From: an uncultured Prevotella sp.
GTDB lineage: Bacteria > Bacteroidota > Bacteroidia > Bacteroidales > Bacteroidaceae
Direction: 5' to 3'
Length of the DNA stretch: 37,072 nt
Assembly (NCBI GenBank): GCA_900554695.1
Contig: USHV01000028.1
Location: forward strand, 1-37,072
Shown here: positions 23,444-32,184 of the stretch, in pieces
Position numbering within the stretch: position 1 is the stretch's first letter
Layout: every line of letters begins with the position of its first letter
Program-made: the position numbers and the translations under genes
The notes under the pieces: generated by a model
The model's input: only the letters and a program-made list of their open reading frames with translations
What the model was told of the DNA's origin: nothing
Database searches by the model: none

Positions 23444-26400
23444 TTACTGTATTTTCCGGTCTTTCACGTTGAATCCCGACAGATCTATCACCGGCTTGCT
23501 GCCTCTTGCGTCGGCGGCATCCCATGTGACCTCTACGGTGCGGCTCTCGCCAGGCATGAGGTGGAAGTAGTTGTCAGAATAGCTCACAGGCAGTATCTGT
23601 TCGCCGTCCTCGGCCTTCAGGTTGAGCCTTATCATCATGGCAGGAGTGTCCGATGAGTTCTTCACGGTCACCGTGGCACGGGTGCCGTCGGTCGTGATGC
23701 TCGGGCTGAGTTCCACCTGTGGCAGGGTGTTCAGCTCCTGCAGGTTGCCCTCGTCGTTTGATGCTACGTAGAAGTTCTGCGACAGCGTGCGGCCGCTCTC
23801 GTCGTTGAGCCACAGGCGTATGAAATATACGTTGCCGCCGTTCAGGCTCACCTTGTCGTCCACGTGCAGTCCTTCGGGTACCACGGTCGAGTCGTCGTTG
23901 CTGTTGACGGCTGCCTGCATGGTCTTCACCGTGCGTCCCTTGACGTCGGTAAGCTCCATCTTCGCGGTCAGGTTGTCATGGTTGCCGGCGCACAGGTTCA
24001 CCACCTCCACGTTGCGTGTCGATGCGTTCCACTGTATGTGTAACGGCTCGCATGCCTTCTTGCATCCGAAGAATGCGGCTGTGGGTTCGAAGTAGTAGTC
24101 GTAGCACTGCCACGTCATGCTCGGCCAGCACGCGTGGCTCATCCAGATGAGCAGTCCCTGGCGGTCGCGGCTTCCCGACTCATACATGGCGCGGTAGCCG
24201 TCGTAGTTCTGCCATTGTGCCAGCTTTGTGAATGTGGCTGCGTCATTCACCTTGCCGAACGCCTTCTCTATTATGGCGTTGAACGTCGCTCCGCGCTGCG
24301 CGCCCTGCATGCAGTAGTCGTGCTGTCCCCACTCGTCGCCCTGCGGCCAGAGCGCTTCCGGCTTGAGCGTACGCGCCAGTCCTTCGTATGTCATCACGTT
24401 AGGCATTCCGCGCTCGGAGTGCAGTTTGCCCGTCTGACGGTCGAAATACTCCTTCGGAGGCAGTGCCCAGTAAGGTCCGTGACCGCTCACACCGTCGTCG
24501 GCAGAGCTTGAGATGTAGCCCAGTCCCGGGTGCAGTGTCTTCACGTCCTCGCGCAGCTGCTTGTCTATTGTCTCGGGCGGATAGCCCTCGTTGCGTCCGC
24601 AGTAGATGCCGATGCTCGGGTGGTTGCGTATGCGTTTCACGTAGTCGTCGGAGTTGCTGAGGAACATATATTCGTTCAGCGGGTCGGGTCCGTCGGCCGG
24701 ATTGGCAAGCCAGAAGTCCTGCCATACCATTATGCCGTATTTGTCGCAGGCCTCGTAGAACTCCTCGTCGCCCGTCTGTCCCACCCAGTCGCGTATCATG
24801 TTGAAGTTCATGTCGCGGTGGTTCTTCACGGCTATGTCATATTCGCGTCCGCGGTAGCACAGGTTGTTCTCGCTGAATCCCCAGTTGCCGCCCAGCGGAA
24901 TGAAGCGTCGGCCGTTGATGTATATCTTCAGCTGAGTGTCCATGTCCTTGTAGTCCACCTGGCGTATGCCGGCCTTGAAGTTTACGGCGTCTGATGTTCC
25001 CTTCTCTGTAACGAACTCGAAGCCCGCGTCGTAGAGGTAAGGCGTGCCGTAGCCGTTGGGCCACCACAGGTTCATGCGGCGGTTGCGCAGCTCCGGGAAC
25101 TCATCGGGCAGGAAGGCTATTTCCTGCACTCCGTATGTGGGCAGCACCACGCGCTTCTCAAACTTCAGGTCGCCTATCCATCCGCGCAGCGTTCCGCTTA
25201 CGCTGTAAGGCATGTGGTTGGTCAGTATGACAGACGGAGTGATGGTGGCGGCAGTGTCGGGCAATGCCAGCTTTGAGGTCACCAGAGGGTCGCGCATGCT
25301 CACCGCTCCGGTGGACGAGAGCCACACGTCGTTCCATATACCTATGTTGCGGCCGCGTATTGTCGATATCCAGTCCCATCCTATTGTGGCGTGGAAGGTC
25401 GGGTTGTCGTATCCCAGGAGACCTCCGTTGAAGTCGGTGTCCTTGCGGTATTTCTCCTTCACCGCGCCCGGATGCTCGTTCTTTATTATTCTTACGGCCA
25501 GCACGTTCTTGCCGTCGTGCAGCAGTGAGGTTATGTCGGCGTGTCCGCGCATGAACGCTCCTTCGATGCGCTCGGCCTGATGGCCGTTCACGAATACGTC
25601 GGCTTTCCAGTTTATGCCGTCGAAGTTGAGGAACACGCGCTTGCCCTTCATCTGCTGCGGCAGGTCGAACTCCGTGCGATACCAGAAGTCGGAGTTGAAG
25701 AACGACTCTGAAATCTGCATCAGATTGTCGGCGTAATTAGGGTCGGGCAGTGCTCCCGTGTTCACGTAGCTCATCAGAGCTGTTGCCGGCACGGTTGCCA
25801 CGGCCCACGAACTGTCGTCGTAGTTGTCGGCAGATATGGTCTGCCCGTCGCCTTTCACCTCCGAGGCACGCTGTATGCGCCAGTCGCCTCCGTCGAGAGA
25901 GAAGTGGCGTTCGTCGCCGCCTTTGACCGGTTTGGGCTTCGCAACGAGTCCGCCGCGGCCCATCACCTCCATCTCGCTAAGCACATACGGAGCAGCCGTA
26001 GCGCCCTTGAGCATCAGCACACGCACGTAACGGCCCTTGCCGCCAGAACATTTCACCTCGTCGGTCAGACTGTTGCCGGTCGGCAGTTGTGCCACGGTCT
26101 TCCAGTCGCGGGCGTCGTCGGATGTCTCGATGCGTCCGCTGCGAGCCTTGCTTATCCAGTGCAGCTTCACTTTGTCGAACTCGCACGACGTGCCAAGGTC
26201 CACGTAAACCCATTGTGTTCCGGTCTTCGCGCTCATCCATGCGCTGCCGAACTCTGAAGAGGGCAGCACGTCGGTGACAGGTCGGTTGCCGTCGAAGAAC
26301 TTTATCTCGGTCACTGTCCAGTGCACTGCTCCCGGCATGGAGAACTCCACCTTCAGGTTGTCGAAGCTCACATCGCCTGTGCCAAGGTCTATCACGGCCT

Positions 26401-27025
26401 CGATGTTGCGTGTCGGCAGCAGCGGTCCGTCGTCGGTGTTCTTGTTCGGGTCGCTGTGCACTTTGCTGCTCGACGCCTTTCCCGGCAGTCCTTTGCCGGC
26501 CTGTTGACCGAGAGTGCGCAGCGTCACACCCTTCTTGCCCTTCATCCGCGAGCTCACTTTGATGGAGTAGCCGCCCTTGGAATTCTCGTTGTAAGCCATG
26601 CTGCATATTATCTTTACGCGGTTAGCCTTAACCTTCATGTTGTGCCACTGATAGTTGAGAAACGCCGTCTGGCCCATCAGTATGTTGCGTGTGTATTCGC
26701 CACCGTCTATTGCCCATTCGCGTTCGCGGCGCGGAAGAACTCCGCTGTTGGTCGATGCCGTGAGATAAGGCGGTTGGGCTGTCTGTACTATTCCGTCGGT
26801 CACGAGCTGTGCCGTGAGGTTGTAGTCGTGCGACGACGATGCGTATGCCATTCGCCGCAGGGCGATGTTGCGGTAGGAATTGTCTGTCACCAGCTCCGGT
26901 GCGAAGTTCTCTCCGGGTGCGCCCGGATATTTACCGATGCCGGCATTCCCGCCGTCGCCGAAACTTGAAAGCGTCAGCGATAGCGACAGAACTGCCGCCA
27001 GCTGTAGAGGTTGAGTATGTTTCAT
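23444..27025 (-). CDS. Secreted glycoside hydrolase family 2 protein with discoidin-like domains
   Basis: A large exported GH2 enzyme (1193 residues) that should remove sugars from the ends of beta-linked glycans in the periplasm or at the surface. After a signal peptide (about 1-22) come two stretches resembling F5/8 type C (discoidin) carbohydrate-binding domains, about 40-250 and 255-356. Then the GH2 parts: sugar-binding jelly roll (about 375-570), Ig-like domain (570-690) and TIM barrel (about 695-985). E813 in GRNEG follows the conserved Asn and is the likely acid/base; E871 in HSERGMP is the likely nucleophile. The DFWLANP segment recalls exo-beta-glucosaminidase or beta-mannosidase-type GH2 rather than beta-galactosidase. 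Two C-terminal beta domains follow. Divergent from the GH32 gene; no SusC/SusD genes adjoin. Confidence 0.85.
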   Translation of the reverse strand: MKHTQPLQLAAVLSLSLTLSSFGDGGNAGIGKYPGAPGENFAPELVTDNSYRNIALRRMAYASSSHDYNLTAQLVTDGIVQTAQPPYLTASTNSGVLPRREREWAIDGGEYTRNILMGQTAFLNYQWHNMKVKANRVKIICSMAYNENSKGGYSIKVSSRMKGKKGVTLRTLGQQAGKGLPGKASSSKVHSDPNKNTDDGPLLPTRNIEAVIDLGTGDVSFDNLKVEFSMPGAVHWTVTEIKFFDGNRPVTDVLPSSEFGSAWMSAKTGTQWVYVDLGTSCEFDKVKLHWISKARSGRIETSDDARDWKTVAQLPTGNSLTDEVKCSGGKGRYVRVLMLKGATAAPYVLSEMEVMGRGGLVAKPKPVKGGDERHFSLDGGDWRIQRASEVKGDGQTISADNYDDSSWAVATVPATALMSYVNTGALPDPNYADNLMQISESFFNSDFWYRTEFDLPQQMKGKRVFLNFDGINWKADVFVNGHQAERIEGAFMRGHADITSLLHDGKNVLAVRIIKNEHPGAVKEKYRKDTDFNGGLLGYDNPTFHATIGWDWISTIRGRNIGIWNDVWLSSTGAVSMRDPLVTSKLALPDTAATITPSVILTNHMPYSVSGTLRGWIGDLKFEKRVVLPTYGVQEIAFLPDEFPELRNRRMNLWWPNGYGTPYLYDAGFEFVTEKGTSDAVNFKAGIRQVDYKDMDTQLKIYINGRRFIPLGGNWGFSENNLCYRGREYDIAVKNHRDMNFNMIRDWVGQTGDEEFYEACDKYGIMVWQDFWLANPADGPDPLNEYMFLSNSDDYVKRIRNHPSIGIYCGRNEGYPPETIDKQLREDVKTLHPGLGYISSSADDGVSGHGPYWALPPKEYFDRQTGKLHSERGMPNVMTYEGLARTLKPEALWPQGDEWGQHDYCMQGAQRGATFNAIIEKAFGKVNDAATFTKLAQWQNYDGYRAMYESGSRDRQGLLIWMSHACWPSMTWQCYDYYFEPTAAFFGCKKACEPLHIQWNASTRNVEVVNLCAGNHDNLTAKMELTDVKGRTVKTMQAAVNSNDDSTVVPEGLHVDDKVSLNGGNVYFIRLWLNDESGRTLSQNFYVASNDEGNLQELNTLPQVELSPSITTDGTRATVTVKNSSDTPAMMIRLNLKAEDGEQILPVSYSDNYFHLMPGESRTVEVTWDAADARGSKPVIDLSGFNVKDRKIQ

Positions 27026-27703
27026 ATTTCAGTTTTGATTTATTCGCTTTATTTATATGCCTTTTGAGTCAACGATTGCAGGTGTAGTATGTTTGCGGCA
27101 CGGCGGCGTCAGAGCGCTGCGTGTGCCGTTGTTGCCAATGTGGTTGTTTATATTTAATCACCTTAAATTTACCCAATATTTGTCATTCTGAAAGTGAACG
27201 TAATTTTAATTTACACGAATTAACAAAATTTCAATACTATTTAACGGCTTTTCATAGACCGTGCCATAAAAACATATAGTGCCGGGTGTGAGTCGGCAGA
27301 TATATTATTGTGGATCGGTTCCCGATATATTGCTTTTTATTTTTGTAGAATAAACGGTTTTGTTTTAATGATTTTCCGGTGGAATAATGCGTTTTGGGAG
27401 GTGTTGTATAGAGTGTCTGAGTGAGGCGATTGCTACTGTTTGTGATGCTGCGTGTGTGTTGTCGGGGCGTTGTGGCGGGCAATAAAAAATCTAAAATATG
27501 TATATGGACTGTTTGATATTAAGGCATATTTGTGCTATCTTTGCCATAAATAGGATGGGGAGCGGCAAGGTTGTGAGTGAGATACATATGTGGTTCTCGG
27601 CAGCTGTCGCACACGTCTTCAGCCATATTATCGTATATTATATGGCAATCGACTGATTTACGGAATCTGTTACCGAAACAAACAATAAATAAAATATACA
27701 GTT
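27026..27703. other. Divergent intergenic region GH2/GH32
   Basis: A 678-bp region between divergent genes. It holds the GH32 promoter (27513-27543) and a 5' leader of about 150 nt. No promoter of the standard form is visible for GH2 on the minus strand. Around 27300-27400 GAATAA...CGGTTTT and GAATAATGCGTTTT recall units of the inverted-repeat arrays, but without regular spacing. No gene is supported. Confidence 0.45.
27513..27543 (+). promoter_or_regulatory. Promoter of the GH32 gene
   Basis: TTG at 27513-27515, a 20-nt spacer and TATCTTTG at 27536-27543, an exact match to the Bacteroidetes consensus. Start near 27550. Confidence 0.75.
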
Positions 27704-29371
27704 ATGAGACATGGCAGGTTTTTAATTATGTCTGTCGCGCTGGCTTTTGGCTGCGTGTATATGGCCGATGCCGCCGACATAAAAATCAAGATCACCAAGA
27801 AGTATATAAACTTTCCTATTTCGCAGAAGGCTGAACGCAAGACCATGGAACTGTCGATCAAGGGACAGGAACCGTGCCGGTTCGTCATACGTCTGGCAGA
27901 GGGCGAGCCCGATTACTGGACGTTCCGCGACGTGAGTGCGCTGAAGGGCAAGACGGTAACGCTGACATACGACGGCAGTGAGGCGGCTCTCAGCAAGATT
28001 TATCAGGACGACCGCATTGCCGGCGAGGATGAGCTGTACAAGGAGAAATATCGTCCGCAATATCATTTCACGACGCGCCGCGGATGGATAAACGACCCTA
28101 ACGGACTTGTTTATTACAAAGGCAAGTATCACATGTTCTATCAGCACAATCCGTTTGAGCGCGAATGGGAGAACATGCACTGGGCGCACGCCGTGAGCAC
28201 CGACCTCGTGCACTGGCAGGAATTGCCGCTGGCACTGCATCCCGACACGCTCGGAACAATCTTCTCGGGCTCTGCCGTGATAGACTACGGCAACACTGCG
28301 GGATGGAACGGCAAGGACGGCAGCCCGGCACTCGTGGCGTTCTACACATCGGCGAAGGGCATACAGCGCCAGAGTGTCGCATACAGTCTGGACGAAGGAC
28401 TTACGTTTACGAAGTATGAGGGCAACCCGATCATAGACTCGCACGCCAAATGGCAGACCAACGACACGCGCGATCCGAAGGTGTTCTGGTATGCTCCGGG
28501 CAAGCATTGGGTGATGGTGCTCAACGAGCGTGACGGTCATTCGATATACAACTCGGTGGATTTGAAGAATTGGACATACGAGAGTCACGTGACCGGATTC
28601 TGGGAATGCCCTGAACTTTTTGAGGTGGCTGTCGATGGAAACGGTGGTAACAAGAAGTGGGTTATGTGGGGTGCGTCGGGCACTTATATGATTGGTTCGT
28701 TCGACGGAAAGCGCTTTACGCCCGACGGTCCGAAGCTGTGCAACCTCAATGGAAGTGCGTATGCCGCACAGGTTTACAACAACATACCGGCCACCGACGG
28801 CCGTGTGATAAAGATAGCATGGGGTCGTATCACGTTCGACGGTATGCCTTTCAATGGCTGTATGCTTCTTCCGCAGGAGCAGATGCTGTTCACCACCAAG
28901 AGCGGACTGCGCCTTGCGAGTCGGCCTGTAAGGGAAGTGGAGCAGCTGTTCACCAAGGTTTATTCGGGCGAAGACCTCGACATGCAGCAGGCAAACGACG
29001 TGATGAAGCAGTTTGACGGCAACGACGTGCTGCGCATACGTATGACTCTGCACATGAGCCACGCCACTGAAGCGGGACTGAACTACCGTGGTCAGCGCAT
29101 AGTGAACTACGATCTGAACGGCAACCGACTGAACGGTGAGTTCTATGCAACCGACGATCCGGGCAGCATGTTCCTCACGGCGGACGTGTATATGGACCGC
29201 AGCATGGCTGAGGTGTTCGTTGATGGCGGACTGTACTCATACTCCATGGGACTCGATGTGCACAGTACGAGCAAGGAAGGATACGTGTTCTGGGGCAACA
29301 ACATAAAGATAAGCAGTCTTGAGGTGTACAAGGTGAAGTCGATATGGGACGGCAAAGTAGTGGAGAAATAA
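27704..29371 (+). CDS. Secreted glycoside hydrolase family 32 (levanase/fructanase type)
   Basis: A 555-residue exported enzyme that should hydrolyse beta-fructosidic bonds (levan, inulin or sucrose). A signal peptide spans about 1-23 (ends ADA). A roughly 100-residue N-terminal beta domain precedes the five-bladed propeller, which starts at RRGWINDPNG. The catalytic set is complete: nucleophile D131 in WINDPNG, transition-state stabiliser D257 in TRDPKVFW, acid/base E301 in WECPELFE. The C-terminal beta-sandwich (about 430-555) ends with ADVYMDRSMAEVFVDGG, typical of the family. No lipobox cysteine follows the signal, so it may be periplasmic. It has its own promoter and a strong terminator. 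A fructan locus would normally include susC/susD and a hybrid sensor; none is seen here. Confidence 0.93.
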   Translation: MRHGRFLIMSVALAFGCVYMADAADIKIKITKKYINFPISQKAERKTMELSIKGQEPCRFVIRLAEGEPDYWTFRDVSALKGKTVTLTYDGSEAALSKIYQDDRIAGEDELYKEKYRPQYHFTTRRGWINDPNGLVYYKGKYHMFYQHNPFEREWENMHWAHAVSTDLVHWQELPLALHPDTLGTIFSGSAVIDYGNTAGWNGKDGSPALVAFYTSAKGIQRQSVAYSLDEGLTFTKYEGNPIIDSHAKWQTNDTRDPKVFWYAPGKHWVMVLNERDGHSIYNSVDLKNWTYESHVTGFWECPELFEVAVDGNGGNKKWVMWGASGTYMIGSFDGKRFTPDGPKLCNLNGSAYAAQVYNNIPATDGRVIKIAWGRITFDGMPFNGCMLLPQEQMLFTTKSGLRLASRPVREVEQLFTKVYSGEDLDMQQANDVMKQFDGNDVLRIRMTLHMSHATEAGLNYRGQRIVNYDLNGNRLNGEFYATDDPGSMFLTADVYMDRSMAEVFVDGGLYSYSMGLDVHSTSKEGYVFWGNNIKISSLEVYKVKSIWDGKVVEK

Positions 29372-29440
29372 ACGATGCGTGATGCCGGAATACGGAATAT
29401 ACGGTTGTGAATTAATATAAACGAAACACTGAAATAAATG

Positions 29441-29478
29441 GAAGCGGCCGCAGGATTTGATTTTCCTGCGGCCGCTTC
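29441..29478. terminator. Strong shared terminator, GH32 / fusion protein
   Basis: GAAGCGGCCGCAGGA (29441-29455) is perfectly complementary to TCCTGCGGCCGCTTC (29464-29478), loop 8 nt. It stands between two convergent genes and is followed on the plus side by CCTTTTAT. It probably works for both strands. Confidence 0.8.
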
Positions 29479-29516
29479 TGCCTTTTATCATCATTCAACT
29501 ATTGTTTTTCATTGCC

Positions 29517-29626
29517 TTCAGAATACTTTATCTGAGCTTTCAGAATATTTTATCTGAGTTTTCAGAATACTCTATCTGAGTTTTCAGAATATTCTATCCG
29601 AGTTTTCAGAATACCCTATCTGAAAG
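29517..29626. repeat. 22-bp tandem array, five exact-length units
   Basis: Five consecutive units of exactly 22 bp, starting at 29517, 29539, 29561, 29583 and 29605. The consensus is TTCAGAATACT then CTATCTGAGTT, with one to four changes per unit. The unit differs from that at 10669 but has the same length and also contains a CTAT core. It lies in the 3' region of the membrane-fusion gene (minus) and past the shared terminator. Confidence 0.9.
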
Positions 29627-29674
29627 ATGGTTGCGGCTAATCTGTCGCGTCATTAGCTGCTCTCCGCCGCCCCG

Positions 29675-30790
29675 TTATTGCTCTTTTTGGTCGTCGGTTA
29701 TTATCTTCGGACCTCTGATTCTGTCTTTCTGAGTCAATCCTTTCTTTATTTCTATGTTGATGCCGTCGCTCAGTCCGGTGACCACCTTGCGGCGCTCGTA
29801 GGTCTTTTCGTCGCCCTTGCCCTTCACGACATACACGTATGTGTCGTTGCCTTCAAACTCGATGGCACTCTCCGGAATGGTGAGCACGTTCTTTGCCTGC
29901 GCAAGTACAATCTCCGCATTGGCGCTGTAGCCGCTTCGTATGTTCTTGCTGTCTGCCACTTTTACGGCAGCCTTTATCTCAAACTGGTTGGCTCCGTTGT
30001 TGTCAACAGCCTTCGGCGATATGTATTCGAGCGATGCGTCGAACGTCTTGTCCTGCAATGCGCCTATCGAGAGTTTCATAGGCATGCCCGTGACAAGGCG
30101 TCCCACCTCGGTCTCGTCGATGTTTCCGCGGAATATAAGGTCGTTCATGTCGGCCACGGATGCTATTGTAGTACCGTCGTTGAATGTGTTTGAAAGTATT
30201 ACGGAGTTGCCCACCTTCACCGGAATGTCGAGTATCACGCCCGTGATTGTAGAGCGTACGAGAGTGGAACTTGCGCTGGCGTTGCTCTTCGACACACCGT
30301 CGCGCACCACCTGAAGGTTGTCCTCGGCTGCCGCAACCTCTTCTTTCGCCTGGCGGTAGGCCTGTGCTATCTTGTCATATTCGTCGGCCGACACCAGTCC
30401 TTTGTCGTAGAGCACCTTCTCACGTTCGTAGTCTGTGCGTGCCTGTTTCACGTTTATGTTGGCAAGACGCAGGCGCGACTGTGCCGAACTGAGCTGTCCC
30501 ATGTCAGGGATAACCTTCACCTTGGCAATCACTTCGCCCTCTTTCACGGTGTTGCCCGCTTCTTTCAGCAGCTCGCTTATGATGCCTGATATCTGCGGTT
30601 TGATGGCAACCTCGTTGCGCGGTTCTATCTTTCCCGTCACCACCGTGGTCTTTCTGATGTCTGCTATCTTGGGCGTGAACTCACTGTAAGCCACCGGCTG
30701 TGGCAGCGACTTGACGTAGAGAAACACGAATGTGCCTATGAATATCAAAGCGATAATAGCTGCGACTATGAACTTGAAGTATTTTTTCAT
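29675..30790 (-). CDS. Membrane-fusion protein, MacA/HlyD type
   Basis: The periplasmic adaptor of a tripartite exporter, linking the inner-membrane permease to an outer-membrane channel. The 371-residue protein has one N-terminal membrane segment (about 7-26), then the first half of a beta-barrel and lipoyl domain (about 46-93: TGKIEPRNEVAIKPQISGII), a helical hairpin (about 98-165: QLSSAQSRLRLANINVKQ, then a second helix) and the returning barrel. Without a lipobox it is anchored by the membrane segment. I chose the ATG at 30790; the upstream in-frame ATG at 30856 would add 22 polar residues before the membrane segment. It is last in the exporter run, 103 bp after the second permease. Confidence 0.88.
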   Translation of the reverse strand: MKKYFKFIVAAIIALIFIGTFVFLYVKSLPQPVAYSEFTPKIADIRKTTVVTGKIEPRNEVAIKPQISGIISELLKEAGNTVKEGEVIAKVKVIPDMGQLSSAQSRLRLANINVKQARTDYEREKVLYDKGLVSADEYDKIAQAYRQAKEEVAAAEDNLQVVRDGVSKSNASASSTLVRSTITGVILDIPVKVGNSVILSNTFNDGTTIASVADMNDLIFRGNIDETEVGRLVTGMPMKLSIGALQDKTFDASLEYISPKAVDNNGANQFEIKAAVKVADSKNIRSGYSANAEIVLAQAKNVLTIPESAIEFEGNDTYVYVVKGKGDEKTYERRKVVTGLSDGINIEIKKGLTQKDRIRGPKIITDDQKEQ

Positions 30791-30893
30791 ATCTGTTTTT
30801 GTGTTTGTTTGCTTATTATAATATGTATATTGTCGTGCCATCGTGTGCTCCTTCATGCGCGGAAGGGCACCGGCAGCGTCACTGTTTCGGACA

Positions 30894-32138
30894 TTACTCG
30901 TCTCTCATCGCGTCAACTGGCTTTATGCTCATGGCCCTTGCAGCCGGCGCAAGTCCCGCCAACACGCCCAGTACGCTGAGCATCACCACCGCGCCTACGG
31001 CCGTCCAGAAGTCTATCTGGAAGTGAGCCGTGGTTATGCCGTCGCTTGTGTTTGCCACCTCGAGCATCTGTAGTATTATCACTACGAACAATATTCCGCT
31101 CATGCCTGCCACGGCCGTCAGTATGATGCTCTCGCTTATTATCTGCGAGAGAATGTCCATCGGTGTGGCGCCTATGGCCCGTCGTATGCCGATCTCGGTG
31201 GTTCGCTCGCGCACAGTCACCATCATGATGTTCGACACACCTATTGCTCCTGCTATCAGAGTGCCTATGCCGACGAGCCAGATGAGGAAATTGACGCCCG
31301 AAAACAGATTGTCGAGCAGTCCGAAAAGCACTTCGGTGTTGAACACTGTGATGCCTTTCTCGTCGTCGGGAGCCACGTTGTGCGCCCTAGCAATCACCTC
31401 ACGCATCCGTTGCGAAAGGTCGTCCATCACCGTTCCCGGCTTTGCCGTGGCACAGATGAGATCTACATTGTCGCCCAGATTGTATGCCTGCTGCATGAGC
31501 GAGAGTGGCACTATGACACTCTCTTCGGCGCTTCCGTTTATGTTCATGTTGCCTGCGGCATAGTCAACTCCTATTACATTATAATATATGGAGTCTATTC
31601 GGATGAGCTGTCCGCACGGGTCACCTCCGCCCGAAAACAGTGTCTTATACACCTTCTTGCCTATGACGCACACCTTGCGGCGCTGGCTTATGTCCATCTC
31701 GTTGATATACCGGCCGTAGAACATCTTGGGACTTTCCACCTTTGCATAGTCGGGCATCGTGCCCTTTACGATGCAGTTGCTCTTCTTGTCGCTGAATGTG
31801 GCGTTGCCGTTCCATCTCGACAGCATCGGAGTGACTACGTCCAGCTCCGGCACCTGCGCCTTCAGGCGTTCCACATCCTTGTATGTCATGTTCCACTTAC
31901 GGCCTTTCCGCAGTCCGTTATACGGCTTTGTGGTGGGCTGCGCGAACACTATGGCCGCATTGGTGGCAAATCCCTCGAAGTTGTTTGAGAGCATCTCCTT
32001 CAGTCCGCTGCCGCCTCCGATGAGTCCGACAAGCATGAACACTCCCCAGAACACGCCGAAGCCGGTGAGGAATGTTCGGCTCTTGTTTCTCGTGAGAGTG
32101 TCGAGAATCTCCCTGAATCTGTCGATGTCTATTTTCAT
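30894..32138 (-). CDS. FtsX-like ABC transporter permease, second of two
   Basis: A 414-residue inner-membrane permease of the MacB type. One membrane helix near the N-terminus (about 20-45, FLTGFGVFWGVFMLVGLIGGG), a large periplasmic MacB_PCD domain, then three C-terminal membrane helices with the FtsX motif (VRERTTEIGIRRAIGATPMDIL and AGLAPAARAMSIKPVDAMRDE). It has no ATPase domain; the ATPase is supplied by the separate gene at 33458-34183. It resembles the first permease in architecture, so a heterodimer is plausible. It starts 46 bp after the first permease stops. Confidence 0.88.
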   Translation of the reverse strand: MKIDIDRFREILDTLTRNKSRTFLTGFGVFWGVFMLVGLIGGGSGLKEMLSNNFEGFATNAAIVFAQPTTKPYNGLRKGRKWNMTYKDVERLKAQVPELDVVTPMLSRWNGNATFSDKKSNCIVKGTMPDYAKVESPKMFYGRYINEMDISQRRKVCVIGKKVYKTLFSGGGDPCGQLIRIDSIYYNVIGVDYAAGNMNINGSAEESVIVPLSLMQQAYNLGDNVDLICATAKPGTVMDDLSQRMREVIARAHNVAPDDEKGITVFNTEVLFGLLDNLFSGVNFLIWLVGIGTLIAGAIGVSNIMMVTVRERTTEIGIRRAIGATPMDILSQIISESIILTAVAGMSGILFVVIILQMLEVANTSDGITTAHFQIDFWTAVGAVVMLSVLGVLAGLAPAARAMSIKPVDAMRDE

Positions 32139-32184
32139 TTCCGTCTGTTTTCCTTTTGTTTATGTTTTGTTCACGCCGTCGGTG

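Noticed and set aside
27290..27400. Fourth 22-bp array in the GH2/GH32 spacer
   Set aside because: A few motif-like words recur, but spacing is irregular, so it does not meet the standard of the other arrays.
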